A DNA stretch of 64,000 nucleotides from Bradyrhizobium sp. CCBAU 53340 (GTDB lineage: Bacteria; Pseudomonadota; Alphaproteobacteria; Rhizobiales; Xanthobacteraceae). The position numbers and the translations under genes are program-made. The notes beneath the pieces are model-generated. The model was given only the letters and a program-made list of their open reading frames with translations, was not told the origin of the DNA and made no database searches. The number at the start of each line of letters is the position of its first letter. Position 1 is the first letter of the stretch. Where the stretch lies: the NCBI RefSeq assembly GCF_015291645.1, contig NZ_CP030055.1:7086001-7150000 (forward strand). Reading direction: 5' to 3'. Positions 9,190-17,669 of the stretch are shown here, one piece after another.

Positions 9190-9440
9190 GTGTCAGTCGG
9201 TAGGTATCCGGACAAGAGGCCGGACAGCCGCCAAGGGGTGAAGAAGCCGAGGGGCTCTTCGGAAGTGCAGAAGTCTGGGACCGAAAGGTCGAACGGCTGA
9301 AAGCAAACCCGGAGCGTCCAGCATCTCTCTCAAAGAGATGCCTTGTCGAAGGTGACTTCGCTCTTTGCAACCGTGACTGGCAGCCGGAGGCGAACCGGCG
9401 CACCCCGCTCTCAACGGGGGACGCGACTTAAAGCAACGAC
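9190..9440 (+). ncRNA. Candidate speF-type leader RNA
   Basis: The 675-bp gap before the decarboxylase holds no convincing gene. It has a G+A-rich structured region with GTAGGTATCCGGACAAGAGG, AAGCCGAGGGGCTCTTCGG and CATCTCTCTCAAAGAGATG (hairpin near 9320-9341). Near the end is CCCCGCTCTCAACGGGG (hairpin), then a T-run at about 9450-9456. Alphaproteobacterial ornithine decarboxylase genes are known to carry the conserved speF leader. Position and character fit, but I matched it by context, not by covariance, so the limits are approximate. Confidence 0.6.
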
Positions 9441-9674
9441 GGATCGGGCTTTTTTGGTCTCTACCGGCATTCCACCGCCGGCGCGGGCTACTGAAAAGGC
9501 TTGTCCTTCATTGCCAGGTGAGCGGGCGGGAAACTCTCCCAACCAATCCACGGCAGCACAGTCTGGTTTGAGTTTTTTGGCTTCAGCGCGCCTCCATCGC
9601 GCGATGTGGCCGAAGCGCTCTTATCCGACGTCACGTTGATGCGGATCCTGTCGCTGGGACCGTTGGAGAGTGCC

Positions 9675-10817
9675 ATGACCGAACGTATCCAGGAATTCCT
9701 GCGTAACCGCCGCAAGGAAGGTCTCGACACCGAGCCGTGCCTCGTCGTCGACCTCGAGGTCGTGCGCGACAATTACCAGAGCTTCGCCAAGGCGCTGCCC
9801 GACAGCCGTGTGTTTTACGCCGTCAAGGCGAACCCGGCGCCGGAAGTGCTCTCGCTGCTCGCCTCCATGGGCTCCTGCTTCGACACCGCGACGGTCGCCG
9901 AGATCGAGATGGCGCTGGCCGCTGGTGCCACGCCCGACCGCATCTCCTTCGGCAACACGATCAAGAAGGAGCGCGACATCGCGCGCGCCTTCGCGCTTGG
10001 CATCCGCCTGTTCGCCGTGGACTGCGTCCCCGAGGTCGAGAAGATCGCCCGTGCCGCCCCCGGCGCAAAGGTGTTCTGCCGCATCCTCTACGACTGCGCC
10101 GGCGCCGAGTGGCCGCTGTCGCGCAAGTTCGGCTGCGACCCGGAGATGGCCGTCGAGGTGCTCGACGTCGCCAAGCGCCTGGGCCTGGAGCCGTGCGGCA
10201 TCTCCTTCCATGTCGGCTCGCAGCAGCGCAAGGTGAAGGCATGGGACCGTGCGCTGGCGATGGCCTCGCAGGTGTTCCGCGACTGCGCCGAGCGCGGCAT
10301 CAACCTGACCATGGTCAACATGGGCGGCGGCTTCCCGACCAAGTATCTGAAGGACGTGCCGCCGGTTGTCACCTACGGCCGTTCGATCTTCCGTGCGCTG
10401 CGCAAGCACTTCGGCAACCAGATCCCGGAGACCATCATCGAGCCGGGTCGCGGCATGGTGGGCAACGCCGGCATCATCGAATCCGAGGTCGTGCTCATCT
10501 CCAAGAAGAGCGACGAGGACGAGGTGCGCTGGGTGTACCTGGACATCGGCAAGTTCGGCGGTCTCGCCGAGACCATGGACGAGTCGATCCGCTACGCCAT
10601 CCGCACCCCGCATGACGGCGCGGACATGACCCCGTGCGTGCTCGCCGGCCCGACCTGCGACAGCGCCGACGTGCTGTACGAGAAGACCCCGTATCCGCTC
10701 CCCGTCACGCTCGAGATCGGTGACAAGCTGCTGATCGAAGGCACCGGGGCCTATACGTCGACCTACTCGGCGGTGGCGTTCAACGGCATCCCGCCGCTGA
10801 AGACGTACCACATCTAA
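9675..10817 (+). CDS. Ornithine/lysine decarboxylase, PLP fold III (alanine-racemase-like)
   Basis: A 380-residue enzyme making putrescine or cadaverine. The PLP lysine is K51 in YAVKANP. Other motifs are FHVGSQQ, the Gly-rich phosphate loop MGGGFPTKY, IEPGRGMVGNAG and the active-site Cys in GPTCDSADV. The length is typical of the short bacterial fold-III ODC/LDC. The ATG at 9675 follows TGGAGAG. It sits downstream of a speF-like leader and upstream of homospermidine synthase, which favours ornithine as substrate. Dual ornithine/lysine use is common in this group. Confidence 0.95.
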   Translation: MTERIQEFLRNRRKEGLDTEPCLVVDLEVVRDNYQSFAKALPDSRVFYAVKANPAPEVLSLLASMGSCFDTATVAEIEMALAAGATPDRISFGNTIKKERDIARAFALGIRLFAVDCVPEVEKIARAAPGAKVFCRILYDCAGAEWPLSRKFGCDPEMAVEVLDVAKRLGLEPCGISFHVGSQQRKVKAWDRALAMASQVFRDCAERGINLTMVNMGGGFPTKYLKDVPPVVTYGRSIFRALRKHFGNQIPETIIEPGRGMVGNAGIIESEVVLISKKSDEDEVRWVYLDIGKFGGLAETMDESIRYAIRTPHDGADMTPCVLAGPTCDSADVLYEKTPYPLPVTLEIGDKLLIEGTGAYTSTYSAVAFNGIPPLKTYHI

Positions 10818-10847
10818 GCGCCTCTCCTTCCGGAGGCCTGACGAACC

Positions 10848-10878
10848 CGGGAGCCGGTTTGCCGGCTCCTTCCTCACA
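10848..10878 (+). terminator. Rho-independent terminator after the decarboxylase
   Basis: The hairpin GGGAGCCGG-TTTG-CCGGCTCC is followed by TTCCTCAC, about 30 bp after the decarboxylase stop. The T-run is short, so strength is uncertain. Confidence 0.7.
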
Positions 10879-10950
10879 TCTCTGATTTCTGACGACGCCT
10901 TGAACCGGGCGTGCCGCGCGCACGTCGGTTCAAGCGGGGACCGACGCGCC

Positions 10951-11538
10951 ATGACTACTCTTCGGAAGCCACAAGTCGCCCTCACCTCGAAAGCCGCCCC
11001 GTTCGCGATCCGAGCGGAACGTGCTGCCGACGTCGCGATGCGTGAAGCGCTGCTGGATGCGTGCTTTGGCGAGAACCGCCACGGCCGCACCTGCCAGCGC
11101 CTGCGCGACGGACGCGCGCCCGCCACAGGCCTTGCCCTGTCGGCCGTGCGCGAGGGGACGCTCGTGGGAACCGTGCGGTTGTGGCACGTCAGCGCCGGAG
11201 GCAGGCCCGCTCTGGTCCTCGGACCATTGGCGGTGGACCCTGCCTGCCGCGAGCTCGGGATCGGCGCCGCGCTGATGAATCAAGCGCTGGCCGCCGCCCG
11301 GGCGCGCGGGCATGACGCCGTGATCCTGCTCGGCGATGCCCCCTACTACGCCCGTTTCGGCTTCTCGGCCGAGAAGACCGGCGCGCTGCTGCTGCCCGGT
11401 CCGTTCGAGCGCTACCGCCTGCTGGCGATCGAATTCACCGACGGCGCGCTCGATGGCGCCGAAGGGATGATCGTCCCGACCGGCGCGGCCCTGCCCAAAC
11501 GGAGGGTAGTTCGTCCCCTCCAGGCGCGCGCGGCGTAA
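10951..11538 (+). CDS. GNAT-family N-acetyltransferase (YhbS-like)
   Basis: A 195-residue protein with the GNAT core: AIRAERAADVAMREALLDACFG, the beta-4 strand LVLGPLAVDP, the acetyl-CoA loop RELGIGAALM and the terminal YYARFGF. The start at 10951 was taken as the ATG after GGGGACCGACGCGCC; upstream sequence is non-homologous. It lies inside the polyamine locus, so a polyamine or amine substrate is possible but unproven. Confidence 0.85.
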   Translation: MTTLRKPQVALTSKAAPFAIRAERAADVAMREALLDACFGENRHGRTCQRLRDGRAPATGLALSAVREGTLVGTVRLWHVSAGGRPALVLGPLAVDPACRELGIGAALMNQALAAARARGHDAVILLGDAPYYARFGFSAEKTGALLLPGPFERYRLLAIEFTDGALDGAEGMIVPTGAALPKRRVVRPLQARAA

Positions 11539-11684
11539 GGACTTGCCATGATGGCGACGACCGGTGCCGCGCCACGCGGCAATGCCCGGCCGCGCCTTCG
11601 CTAAGCCTGTTCCTTTGGGGTTGCGTGAGCCGCGGAAACGCCCTTTAACCCCACGAAACTCCCCTTTCAGTCGAGGCCGAAACG

Positions 11685-12074
11685 ATGTCCCGTCGCCTGA
11701 TTTCCACTGGCTCCCCTTTCGAGAAGACCGCCGGCTACAGCCGCGCCGTGGTCGACGGCGAGTTCTGCTTCGTCGCGGGAACCACCGGCTATGACTACAC
11801 GACGATGACGATGCCTGATGATGTCACGAGCCAGTCACGCAACTGCTTCAAGACCATCGAAGCGGCCCTGAAGGAGGGCGGTTTCGAGATGGCCGACATC
11901 GTCCGCGCGACCTACTACATCACCGACGCCAAGGACGCCGACGCCCACTTCGCGGTCTGCGGCGAAGTCCTCGGCGAGATCCGCCCGGCCGCCACGCTCC
12001 TCGTCGTCTCGGCGCTTTTGAAGCCCGAGATGAAGGTCGAGATCGAAGTCACCGCCAAGCGCCGCAGTATCTAA
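11685..12074 (+). CDS. RidA-family (YjgF/YER057c) protein
   Basis: A 129-residue member of the RidA family. Visible motifs are STGSPFEKTAGYSRAVVDGEFCFVAGTTG, NCFKTIEAALKEGG, DIVRATYYITD and the C-terminal IRPAATLLVVSALLKPEMKVEIEVTA. RidA proteins hydrolyse reactive enamines/imines released by PLP enzymes. Its place between a PLP decarboxylase and homospermidine synthase suggests protection of that pathway. The segment IRPAATLLV departs from the classic RidA Arg motif, so another Rid subclass is possible. Confidence 0.88.
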   Translation: MSRRLISTGSPFEKTAGYSRAVVDGEFCFVAGTTGYDYTTMTMPDDVTSQSRNCFKTIEAALKEGGFEMADIVRATYYITDAKDADAHFAVCGEVLGEIRPAATLLVVSALLKPEMKVEIEVTAKRRSI

Positions 12075-12134
12075 TAGGCGCCGCAGCGCCTGATCCACCC
12101 ACCAATTGTCCGTTAGCACGTTTCGGAGAAACCT

Positions 12135-13577
12135 ATGAGCCCCCCCTCGCAGATCTACGCGAAGATCACCGGTCCCATCGTCATGGTCGGCTTCGGCTCC
12201 ATCGGCAAAGGCACCTTGCCGATGATCGAGCGGCATCTCGACTACGACAAGTCGCGCGTCACCGTGATCGATCCCAAGGACGAGGGCCGCAAGGCGCATT
12301 GCGAGAAGCAGAATGTGCGCTTCATCCAGAAGGCCGTCACGAGGGACAATTACCGCGAACTGCTGACCCCGCTGCTCACCGAAGGCGGCGGCCAGGGCTT
12401 TTGCGTCAATCTTTCTGTCGACACCGGCTCGACCGATATCATGGAGCTCTGCAACGAGATTGGCGCGCTCTATATCGACACCGTCAACGAGCCCTGGCTC
12501 GGCTTCTATTTCGACGCCTCGAAGGGCCCCGAAGCGCGCTCCAACTACGCGCTGCGCGAAGTGACGCTGGCCGCCAAGAAGGCGCGCCCGGCGGGCTCGA
12601 CCACGGCTGTCTCCTGCTGCGGCGCCAATCCCGGCATGGTCTCGTTCTTCGTCAAGCAGGCGCTGCTCAATGTCGCCGCCGATCTGAAGCTCAATGCCCC
12701 CAAGCCGAAGACCAAGGCCGAATGGGCGGACCTGATGCGGCAGGCCGGCATCAAGGGCATCCACATTGCCGAGCGCGACACCCAGCGCGCGAAGAAGCCG
12801 AAGGAGCCTGACGTCTTCGTCAACACCTGGTCGGTGGAAGGTTTCCTGTCGGAGGGCATGCAGCCGTCGGAGCTCGGCTGGGGCACCCATGAGAAGTGGA
12901 TGCCCGAGAATGCGCATACCCACGAAGCCGGCTGCGGCGCTGCGATCTATCTGATGCAGCCCGGCGCCAACACGCGCGTGCGCACCTGGTGCCCGACCCG
13001 CGGCGCGCAATACGGCTTCCTGGTCACCCACAACGAGTCGATCTCGATCGCCGATTATTTCACGGTGCGCGACGCATCGGGCAAGGCGATCTACCGGCCG
13101 ACCTGCCACTACGCCTATCATCCAGCCGACGACGCCGTGCTGTCGCTGCACGAACTGTTCGGCCGCGCCGGCAAGATGCAGGAGAAGCACCACATCCTCG
13201 AAGAGGACGAGATCGTCGACGGCATTGACGAGCTCGGCGTGCTGCTGTTCGGTCATGACAACAACGCGTACTGGTACGGCTCGCAGCTCTCGATCGAAGA
13301 GACCCGCGAACTCGCCCCCTATCAGAACGCCACCGCCCTGCAGGTGACCTCCGCCGTGCTCGGCGGGATGGTGTGGGCGCTGGAGAATCCGAACGAAGGC
13401 ATCGTCGAAGCCGACGAGATGGATTTCGATCGCCTGCTGGAAATCCAGCTGCCCTATCTCGGCCCGGTGAAGGGCTTTTACACCGATTGGACGCCGCTGA
13501 CGGACCGTCCCGGCCTGTTCCCGGAAGACATCGACACCAGCGATCCCTGGCAGTTCAAGAATATTCTGGTGCGCTGA
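12135..13577 (+). CDS. hss: Homospermidine synthase
   Basis: A 480-residue NAD-dependent enzyme joining two putrescines to sym-homospermidine, the main polyamine of rhizobia. The N-terminal Rossmann motif is VMVGFGSIGKG (residues 17-24), with VIDPKDEGRK after the second strand. Family blocks include SVDTGSTDIMELCNEIGALYIDTVNEPWLGFY, CCGANPGMVSFFVKQAL, WSVEGFLSEGMQPSELGWGTHE and YHPADDAVLSLHE. The length is standard. It follows the decarboxylase, GNAT and RidA genes on the same strand, with its own GGAGAAACCT before the ATG. Confidence 0.97.
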   Translation: MSPPSQIYAKITGPIVMVGFGSIGKGTLPMIERHLDYDKSRVTVIDPKDEGRKAHCEKQNVRFIQKAVTRDNYRELLTPLLTEGGGQGFCVNLSVDTGSTDIMELCNEIGALYIDTVNEPWLGFYFDASKGPEARSNYALREVTLAAKKARPAGSTTAVSCCGANPGMVSFFVKQALLNVAADLKLNAPKPKTKAEWADLMRQAGIKGIHIAERDTQRAKKPKEPDVFVNTWSVEGFLSEGMQPSELGWGTHEKWMPENAHTHEAGCGAAIYLMQPGANTRVRTWCPTRGAQYGFLVTHNESISIADYFTVRDASGKAIYRPTCHYAYHPADDAVLSLHELFGRAGKMQEKHHILEEDEIVDGIDELGVLLFGHDNNAYWYGSQLSIEETRELAPYQNATALQVTSAVLGGMVWALENPNEGIVEADEMDFDRLLEIQLPYLGPVKGFYTDWTPLTDRPGLFPEDIDTSDPWQFKNILVR

Positions 13578-13601
13578 CAGGCGCACCTATCCGAGCCGCA
13601 A

Positions 13602-13630
13602 CTGACGGGAGGCTAATAGCCTTCCGTCAG
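13602..13630 (+). terminator. Hairpin after homospermidine synthase
   Basis: The 13-bp stem CTGACGGGAGGCT / AGCCTTCCGTCAG has an AAT loop and one G-T wobble, and starts 24 bp after the hss stop. No T-run follows, so it could be a terminator without U-tract or an mRNA-stabilising hairpin. Confidence 0.6.
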
Positions 13631-13678
13631 CCCGGGTGCTAACCAACCGCCCGGTCGCACGGCAACCGGGAGGTCCGC

Positions 13679-15286
13679 ATGAAACTTATCGTCTGCATCG
13701 CGGGAGGCGTCAGCCTCCTGATCGCGTCGCACGCCTTGGCCGCGGACACCGGTCAGCTACCCTGCAAGACCACGCAGGAATGCAACGAAAACGCCGCCAA
13801 GATCGGCGCCAACGCCCCCAGGGACGCGCAGCCTTCGACCAGCAAATCCGACGCCGCAGAGGACCAGTTCTACTGGCTCAACAAGATCAACAAGGCCTCC
13901 ACCGTGATGCTGGTGGAGGAAGGCATCTTCCCGAAAGATACCGGCCAGCTGATCGCCTCCGGCGTGGACTACACGATCCGCCAGGCGCGTGAGCCCGATG
14001 GCAAGCGCCCGAGCGACGTCCTTCAGATCGAGAAGATCATGACTGACAAGGTCGGCGAGGAGGCCTCCGTCATCCATGCCGGGCGCAGCCGTCAGGACAT
14101 GTACGCGACCTTTCGCGCTGCCAAGCTGCGCAACCAGACGCTGGATTTCGCCGAGGCGCTGCTCGGCCTGCGCGCCAAGATGCTCGCCAAGGCGGCCGAC
14201 AATCTCGATGCATTGATGCCCGGCTACACCAACGGCGTACAGGCGGTGCCGATCACCTATGGTCATTACCTGCTGGCCTATGAGGAAGCGTTCGAGCGCG
14301 ACCAGCAGCGCGTCAGCGAGGCTTATCGCCGGCTCAATCTCAGCCCGATGGGTGTCGGCGTCATGTCCGACTCGATCTGGCCGCTGAACCGAACACGTCT
14401 CGCCCAGCTGCTCGGCTTTGACGGCATCGTCGAGAATTCGATGGACGCCAACCAGGTGATCCCATTCGACAACCAGCTCGAGGCCACCGCGATCGCCAAT
14501 TCGGCCGCTATCCGCATCGGCGCGATGATGCAGGACCTGCATACGCAATACGCCGAGGTGCGACCGTGGCTATTGCTGCAGGAGGGCTCGACCTACACCA
14601 GCAGCTCGATGCCGCAGAAGCGCAATCCGGGCCTGATCACGCAGGCGAGGATCGCAGCTTCAGATGTGGTGGGGCTGTCGGGGGCGGTGTCGATCCGCGC
14701 TCACAACGTCATGTCGGGCATGGTCGATTCCAAGTCTCAGTCCGAGGACATCGGCCTGTTCCCGCGTGCCATCAAGATGGTCACCGCGACCGACCGGGTG
14801 TTCGATGCGATCGTGGTCAACAAGGCCCGCGCCAGGGAAGAGCTGGAGAGCGACTGGACCTCGACCATGAACCTCGCCGAACTGCTGTTGCAGGCGCACC
14901 AGATCCCGTTCCGCGTCGGACATGGCTTTGCATCACAAATGGTCAGCTACGCACGGCCGCTGGATCTCACGCCCAAAACCATCCCCTTCAGCCAAGTGAC
15001 CGACCTCTTCGACAAGACGCTTGCCAAATTCAACATGCCGGCGAGGCCCTTCCCGATGAGCGAGGCTGAATTCAGGGAGGTGATGTCACCGCAATGGATC
15101 GTGGCGCACACCAAGGGCGTCGGCGGTCCGCAGCCGGAGGAGACTGCACGCATGCTCAAGGCGGCCCAGCAGCGCCTCGATGCCGACAAGATCTGGCTTG
15201 CCGCCCAGCGCGACAAGCTCGCGAAGGCCGATACCGCGCTCGATCAGGCATTTGCGGCGCTCTTGCCGAACGACGCGGCACATTAG
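13679..15286 (+). CDS. Exported argininosuccinate-lyase-like protein (fumarase/aspartase superfamily)
   Basis: A 535-residue protein. Residues 1-22 are a clear Sec signal peptide (LIVCIAGGVSLLIASHALAA). A linker to about 60 follows, holding two Cys (CKTTQEC). The lyase core has HAGRSRQDM (133-141, cf. ASL HTGRSRND), YGHYLLAYEEAFERD, and the signature loop TSSSMPQKRNPG (307-317) where the superfamily catalytic Ser lies. A MVDSKSQSEDIGL segment follows. True argininosuccinate lyases are cytoplasmic and about 460 residues long, so an exported member is unusual. The start follows GGGAGGTCCGC. Substrate unknown; it may act on periplasmic amino-acid conjugates. Confidence 0.9.
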   Translation: MKLIVCIAGGVSLLIASHALAADTGQLPCKTTQECNENAAKIGANAPRDAQPSTSKSDAAEDQFYWLNKINKASTVMLVEEGIFPKDTGQLIASGVDYTIRQAREPDGKRPSDVLQIEKIMTDKVGEEASVIHAGRSRQDMYATFRAAKLRNQTLDFAEALLGLRAKMLAKAADNLDALMPGYTNGVQAVPITYGHYLLAYEEAFERDQQRVSEAYRRLNLSPMGVGVMSDSIWPLNRTRLAQLLGFDGIVENSMDANQVIPFDNQLEATAIANSAAIRIGAMMQDLHTQYAEVRPWLLLQEGSTYTSSSMPQKRNPGLITQARIAASDVVGLSGAVSIRAHNVMSGMVDSKSQSEDIGLFPRAIKMVTATDRVFDAIVVNKARAREELESDWTSTMNLAELLLQAHQIPFRVGHGFASQMVSYARPLDLTPKTIPFSQVTDLFDKTLAKFNMPARPFPMSEAEFREVMSPQWIVAHTKGVGGPQPEETARMLKAAQQRLDADKIWLAAQRDKLAKADTALDQAFAALLPNDAAH

Positions 15287-15343
15287 CCACGGAGCGGAGC
15301 GCGTCATGCCGCGTCCCGCCTACGTCACCTCCAGCCGTCGCGG

Positions 15344-15676
15344 TTATTTCTTCTCAAGCGGCGGCGCGATCTTCTCGGCCGGTGCCGGCGGTAGTGCCGG
15401 CTTGGTCGCCGCGCCTTGCGTCTGCGGGTCGGGGCGCGCTGGCTCGGGCGCCGGCGTGGTCGGCCGGTCGCCGCCAGGCTTGGCCTCGGCGGGCGTCTTG
15501 GTCTGATCGTCGGAGGGCGTGCCCTGAAGCGGCTGGGTGGCCTGCGCCAGCTCCGTCCGGCTCTCGGCGCGGATCTGGGCCAGCGACATCACGGACACCA
15601 CGACACCCGCTGCAAACAGCGAACAGGCGATTGTGAGGTCGAGCTTCAAGTTTCGCTTGTTGTTCTGGCCGGTCAT
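15344..15676 (-). CDS. Small single-TM protein with Pro-rich tail
   Basis: A 110-residue protein: short basic N-terminus (TGQNNKRNLK), one hydrophobic segment (about residues 14-32, LTIACSLFAAGVVVSVMSLA), then a low-complexity Pro/Ala/Thr/Glu tail ending EKIAPPLEKK. It is probably an inner-membrane anchor with a periplasmic tail. No family is recognised. A TTG at 15706 would extend it by 10 residues. Confidence 0.65.
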   Translation of the reverse strand: MTGQNNKRNLKLDLTIACSLFAAGVVVSVMSLAQIRAESRTELAQATQPLQGTPSDDQTKTPAEAKPGGDRPTTPAPEPARPDPQTQGAATKPALPPAPAEKIAPPLEKK

Positions 15677-15776
15677 GTCGATCACCGCCTTTGTCCACGG
15701 GATCAACGAACTTCCACGACTGGGGTTCCGCGTCCGACGAGGCGGGAACTGCCGTTCCCGCGCCCAAACGCCGCGC

Positions 15777-16496
15777 CTATTCCGTAGTGCTCACTTCCCA
15801 GGTGGCGTGGCGCACACCGGGCAGGTGCTGGAGATCGGTCGCCACCGCGTTAAGCTCGTTCGGATCGACCGCGCTCGCAACCAGCCTTGCGACGATCTCC
15901 AGCAGGTCGTCATCTCCGATCTCGACCACATCGACATCGGCCACCGGATATTTGGCGGCCTCGAGCTTGTCGATGAGACGATCCCGCATGTCGGGCAAGG
16001 CGTCGGTCGTGACCGCAAGCTTGAAGTAATAGGTCGCCTCCAGCGCCTTCTCGTTCAGCGGGATGCGGTTGATGGCATTGACCAGCGGGCGCAGCATGGT
16101 GTTGCCGGCGATGACGAAGACGGTGAGCGCCGCGGCCTGCGCGACCATGTCGGCGCCGGCGCAGGAGCCGACCGCCGCCGAAGACCACAGCGTTGCAGCC
16201 GTGTTGAGGCCACGCACGTCCATGCCCTGCTTCATGATGACACCCGCGCCGAGGAAGCCGATGCCGGAGACGACATAGGCAATCACCCTGACAGCACCGT
16301 CAGCGCCGTCCAGATGCATGGCGAGGTCGACGAAGGCGGCAGCACCGACCGCGACCAGCACGTTGGTGCGCAGGCCCGCGGTGCGCTGGCGATATTGCCG
16401 CTCGGCGCCGATCAGCGTGCCGAGCACAAAGGCCGTGAACAGGCTGACCAGTGTATCGGCGAAATCGGCAAGCTGGAAGGTCGTCAGAAAGCGCAT
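15777..16496 (-). CDS. MgtC/SapB-family membrane protein
   Basis: About 239 residues. The N-terminal membrane half has the MgtC pattern: LGTLIGAERQYRQRTAGLRTNVLVAVGAAAFV, VVSGIGFLGAGVIMKQGMDVRGLNTAATLW, then AAVGSCAGADM. The C-terminal soluble domain (about 150-239) is ACT-like. MgtC proteins modulate Mg2+ homeostasis, F-ATPase or virulence in other bacteria. The ATG at 16496 (MRFLTTFQ) was chosen; a TTG at 16523 is in frame. Neither has an evident ribosome site. Confidence 0.9.
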   Translation of the reverse strand: MRFLTTFQLADFADTLVSLFTAFVLGTLIGAERQYRQRTAGLRTNVLVAVGAAAFVDLAMHLDGADGAVRVIAYVVSGIGFLGAGVIMKQGMDVRGLNTAATLWSSAAVGSCAGADMVAQAAALTVFVIAGNTMLRPLVNAINRIPLNEKALEATYYFKLAVTTDALPDMRDRLIDKLEAAKYPVADVDVVEIGDDDLLEIVARLVASAVDPNELNAVATDLQHLPGVRHATWEVSTTE

Positions 16497-16530
16497 GAGT
16501 GTCAGCTGCAGTAGAGTGGCCAAAGCGACT

Positions 16531-16632
16531 TGTCCGCCGTAGCTCGAAGAGCGAAGGCGGAAGCGTGCCCACGGCTTCCATCAAAGCAAGAGATCGTGGG
16601 CACGGCGCAAGGGCGCCTTTGCCCACCCTACG
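16531..16632. repeat. Intergenic inverted repeat, family F copy 1
   Basis: Contains CGTGCCCACGGCTTCC...CGTGGGCACG as inner arms and ends in CTTTGCCCACCCTACGG. The GTGGGCA and GCCCACCCTA words recur in the copy at 43540-43633. It separates the WD40 gene from mgtC. Confidence 0.65.
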
Positions 16633-16649
16633 GCCGGAACGATGACGAA

Positions 16650-17669
16650 TTAAAGCTCGAGAAGCCCGCCATCCCCATTTTCGTCGGCAAAGGCCAGCAG
16701 CGTGCCCTTGGCGTTCCAGGCGAGTGCGGCGACGGGCGGCGTGCCGTTGCGGCGGACCAGGATTTCGGCGCCGTCTTCCAGCCGCACCATCAGCACGGTG
16801 CCGTCACTGTAGCCGGCGGCGAGGATATCGTTCTTGGGGTGACAGGCGACCACGGCGACGCGCGCCTGCAACGGCGCCAGCATCGCGGGCTCCTTGCCCA
16901 TCGGACCATCCTTGCTGCCGAACGGCCAGATGATGACGGTGTCAGCCCCGGAGGTCGCCAGCCCCTTGCCGCCAGTACTCCAGGACATGGAGCGGACACG
17001 GCCGGGATAGCCGGTCATGCGCATGTGCCTGTTGTCGGCGAGGCGCCAGCCGTGCAGCGCCGCCTCGTGCATCGAGGTGACCAGGAACTTGTTATCAGGG
17101 CTGAAGGTGACGCCGAGATGCGAACCGGCCCAGGGCAGGAATTCGGCTGAGCCCTCCATGTTCGGAAACCACAGCGTGGCGCCGTTGTAATGCGCGATCG
17201 CGAGCCGCAATCCCTTAGGCGCGAAGGCGAGACCGCCGACGGTCGAGGGCACCTCGAGCGACTTCTCCTCGTTCTTGCCGCTCTTGACGGTTGCCGTCTT
17301 GCCGGCCGACCAGGCGAAGGCACCATCGGGATGCAGCGCCACCGCGTCGATCCAGCGCCGCTTCGGGTCAGTGGCGAGCAGCGTCACCTCGCCCTTGGCA
17401 TCGAGTGCGACGACCTTGCCGTCGTCGCCGCCCATGACAAGGCGCTTGCCGTCGGAGGCAGCCGAGAGGATGCCGCCGCTGTGCACGGCGACGGTGATGA
17501 TTTCACCCTTGTCGTCGACGAAGGCGACGTTCTCTTCCCCGCCGACGAAGGCGGCACGATCCCTGAGGAAATGCACCGAGGTCACGGCCATGCCGAGCTT
17601 AACCGGCTTGACGCGGTCGGTGACGGAGACGATCGAGGCGGAATCGGGGGCCGGCGTAAACTCTTTCAT
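16650..17669 (-). CDS. WD40 repeat beta-propeller protein coupled to the COG0523 GTPase
   Basis: A 339-residue protein without signal peptide, made of seven or so repeats. Examples are VTSVHFLRDRAAFVGGEENVAFVD, GKRLVMGGDDGKVVALD, AVALHPDGAFAWSAGKTATVK, LGVTFSPDNKFLVTSMHEAALHGW, RVRSMSWSTGGKGLATSGADTVIIWPF and VVACHPKNDILAAGYSDGTVLMV. This fits a WD40 propeller acting as a scaffold. Its ATG shares the A of the GTPase stop (TGATG), so the two are translationally coupled. A role in zinc handling is inferred from context. Confidence 0.88.
   Translation of the reverse strand: MKEFTPAPDSASIVSVTDRVKPVKLGMAVTSVHFLRDRAAFVGGEENVAFVDDKGEIITVAVHSGGILSAASDGKRLVMGGDDGKVVALDAKGEVTLLATDPKRRWIDAVALHPDGAFAWSAGKTATVKSGKNEEKSLEVPSTVGGLAFAPKGLRLAIAHYNGATLWFPNMEGSAEFLPWAGSHLGVTFSPDNKFLVTSMHEAALHGWRLADNRHMRMTGYPGRVRSMSWSTGGKGLATSGADTVIIWPFGSKDGPMGKEPAMLAPLQARVAVVACHPKNDILAAGYSDGTVLMVRLEDGAEILVRRNGTPPVAALAWNAKGTLLAFADENGDGGLLEL

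Noticed and set aside
9621..11126. Long open frame antisense to the decarboxylase and GNAT genes
   Set aside because: Its residues show no family pattern, and it mirrors a strongly recognised PLP decarboxylase. High G+C DNA often gives such shadows.
11835..13586. Long minus-strand frame over RidA and homospermidine synthase
   Set aside because: Antisense shadow of two clear genes; no homology or ribosome site.
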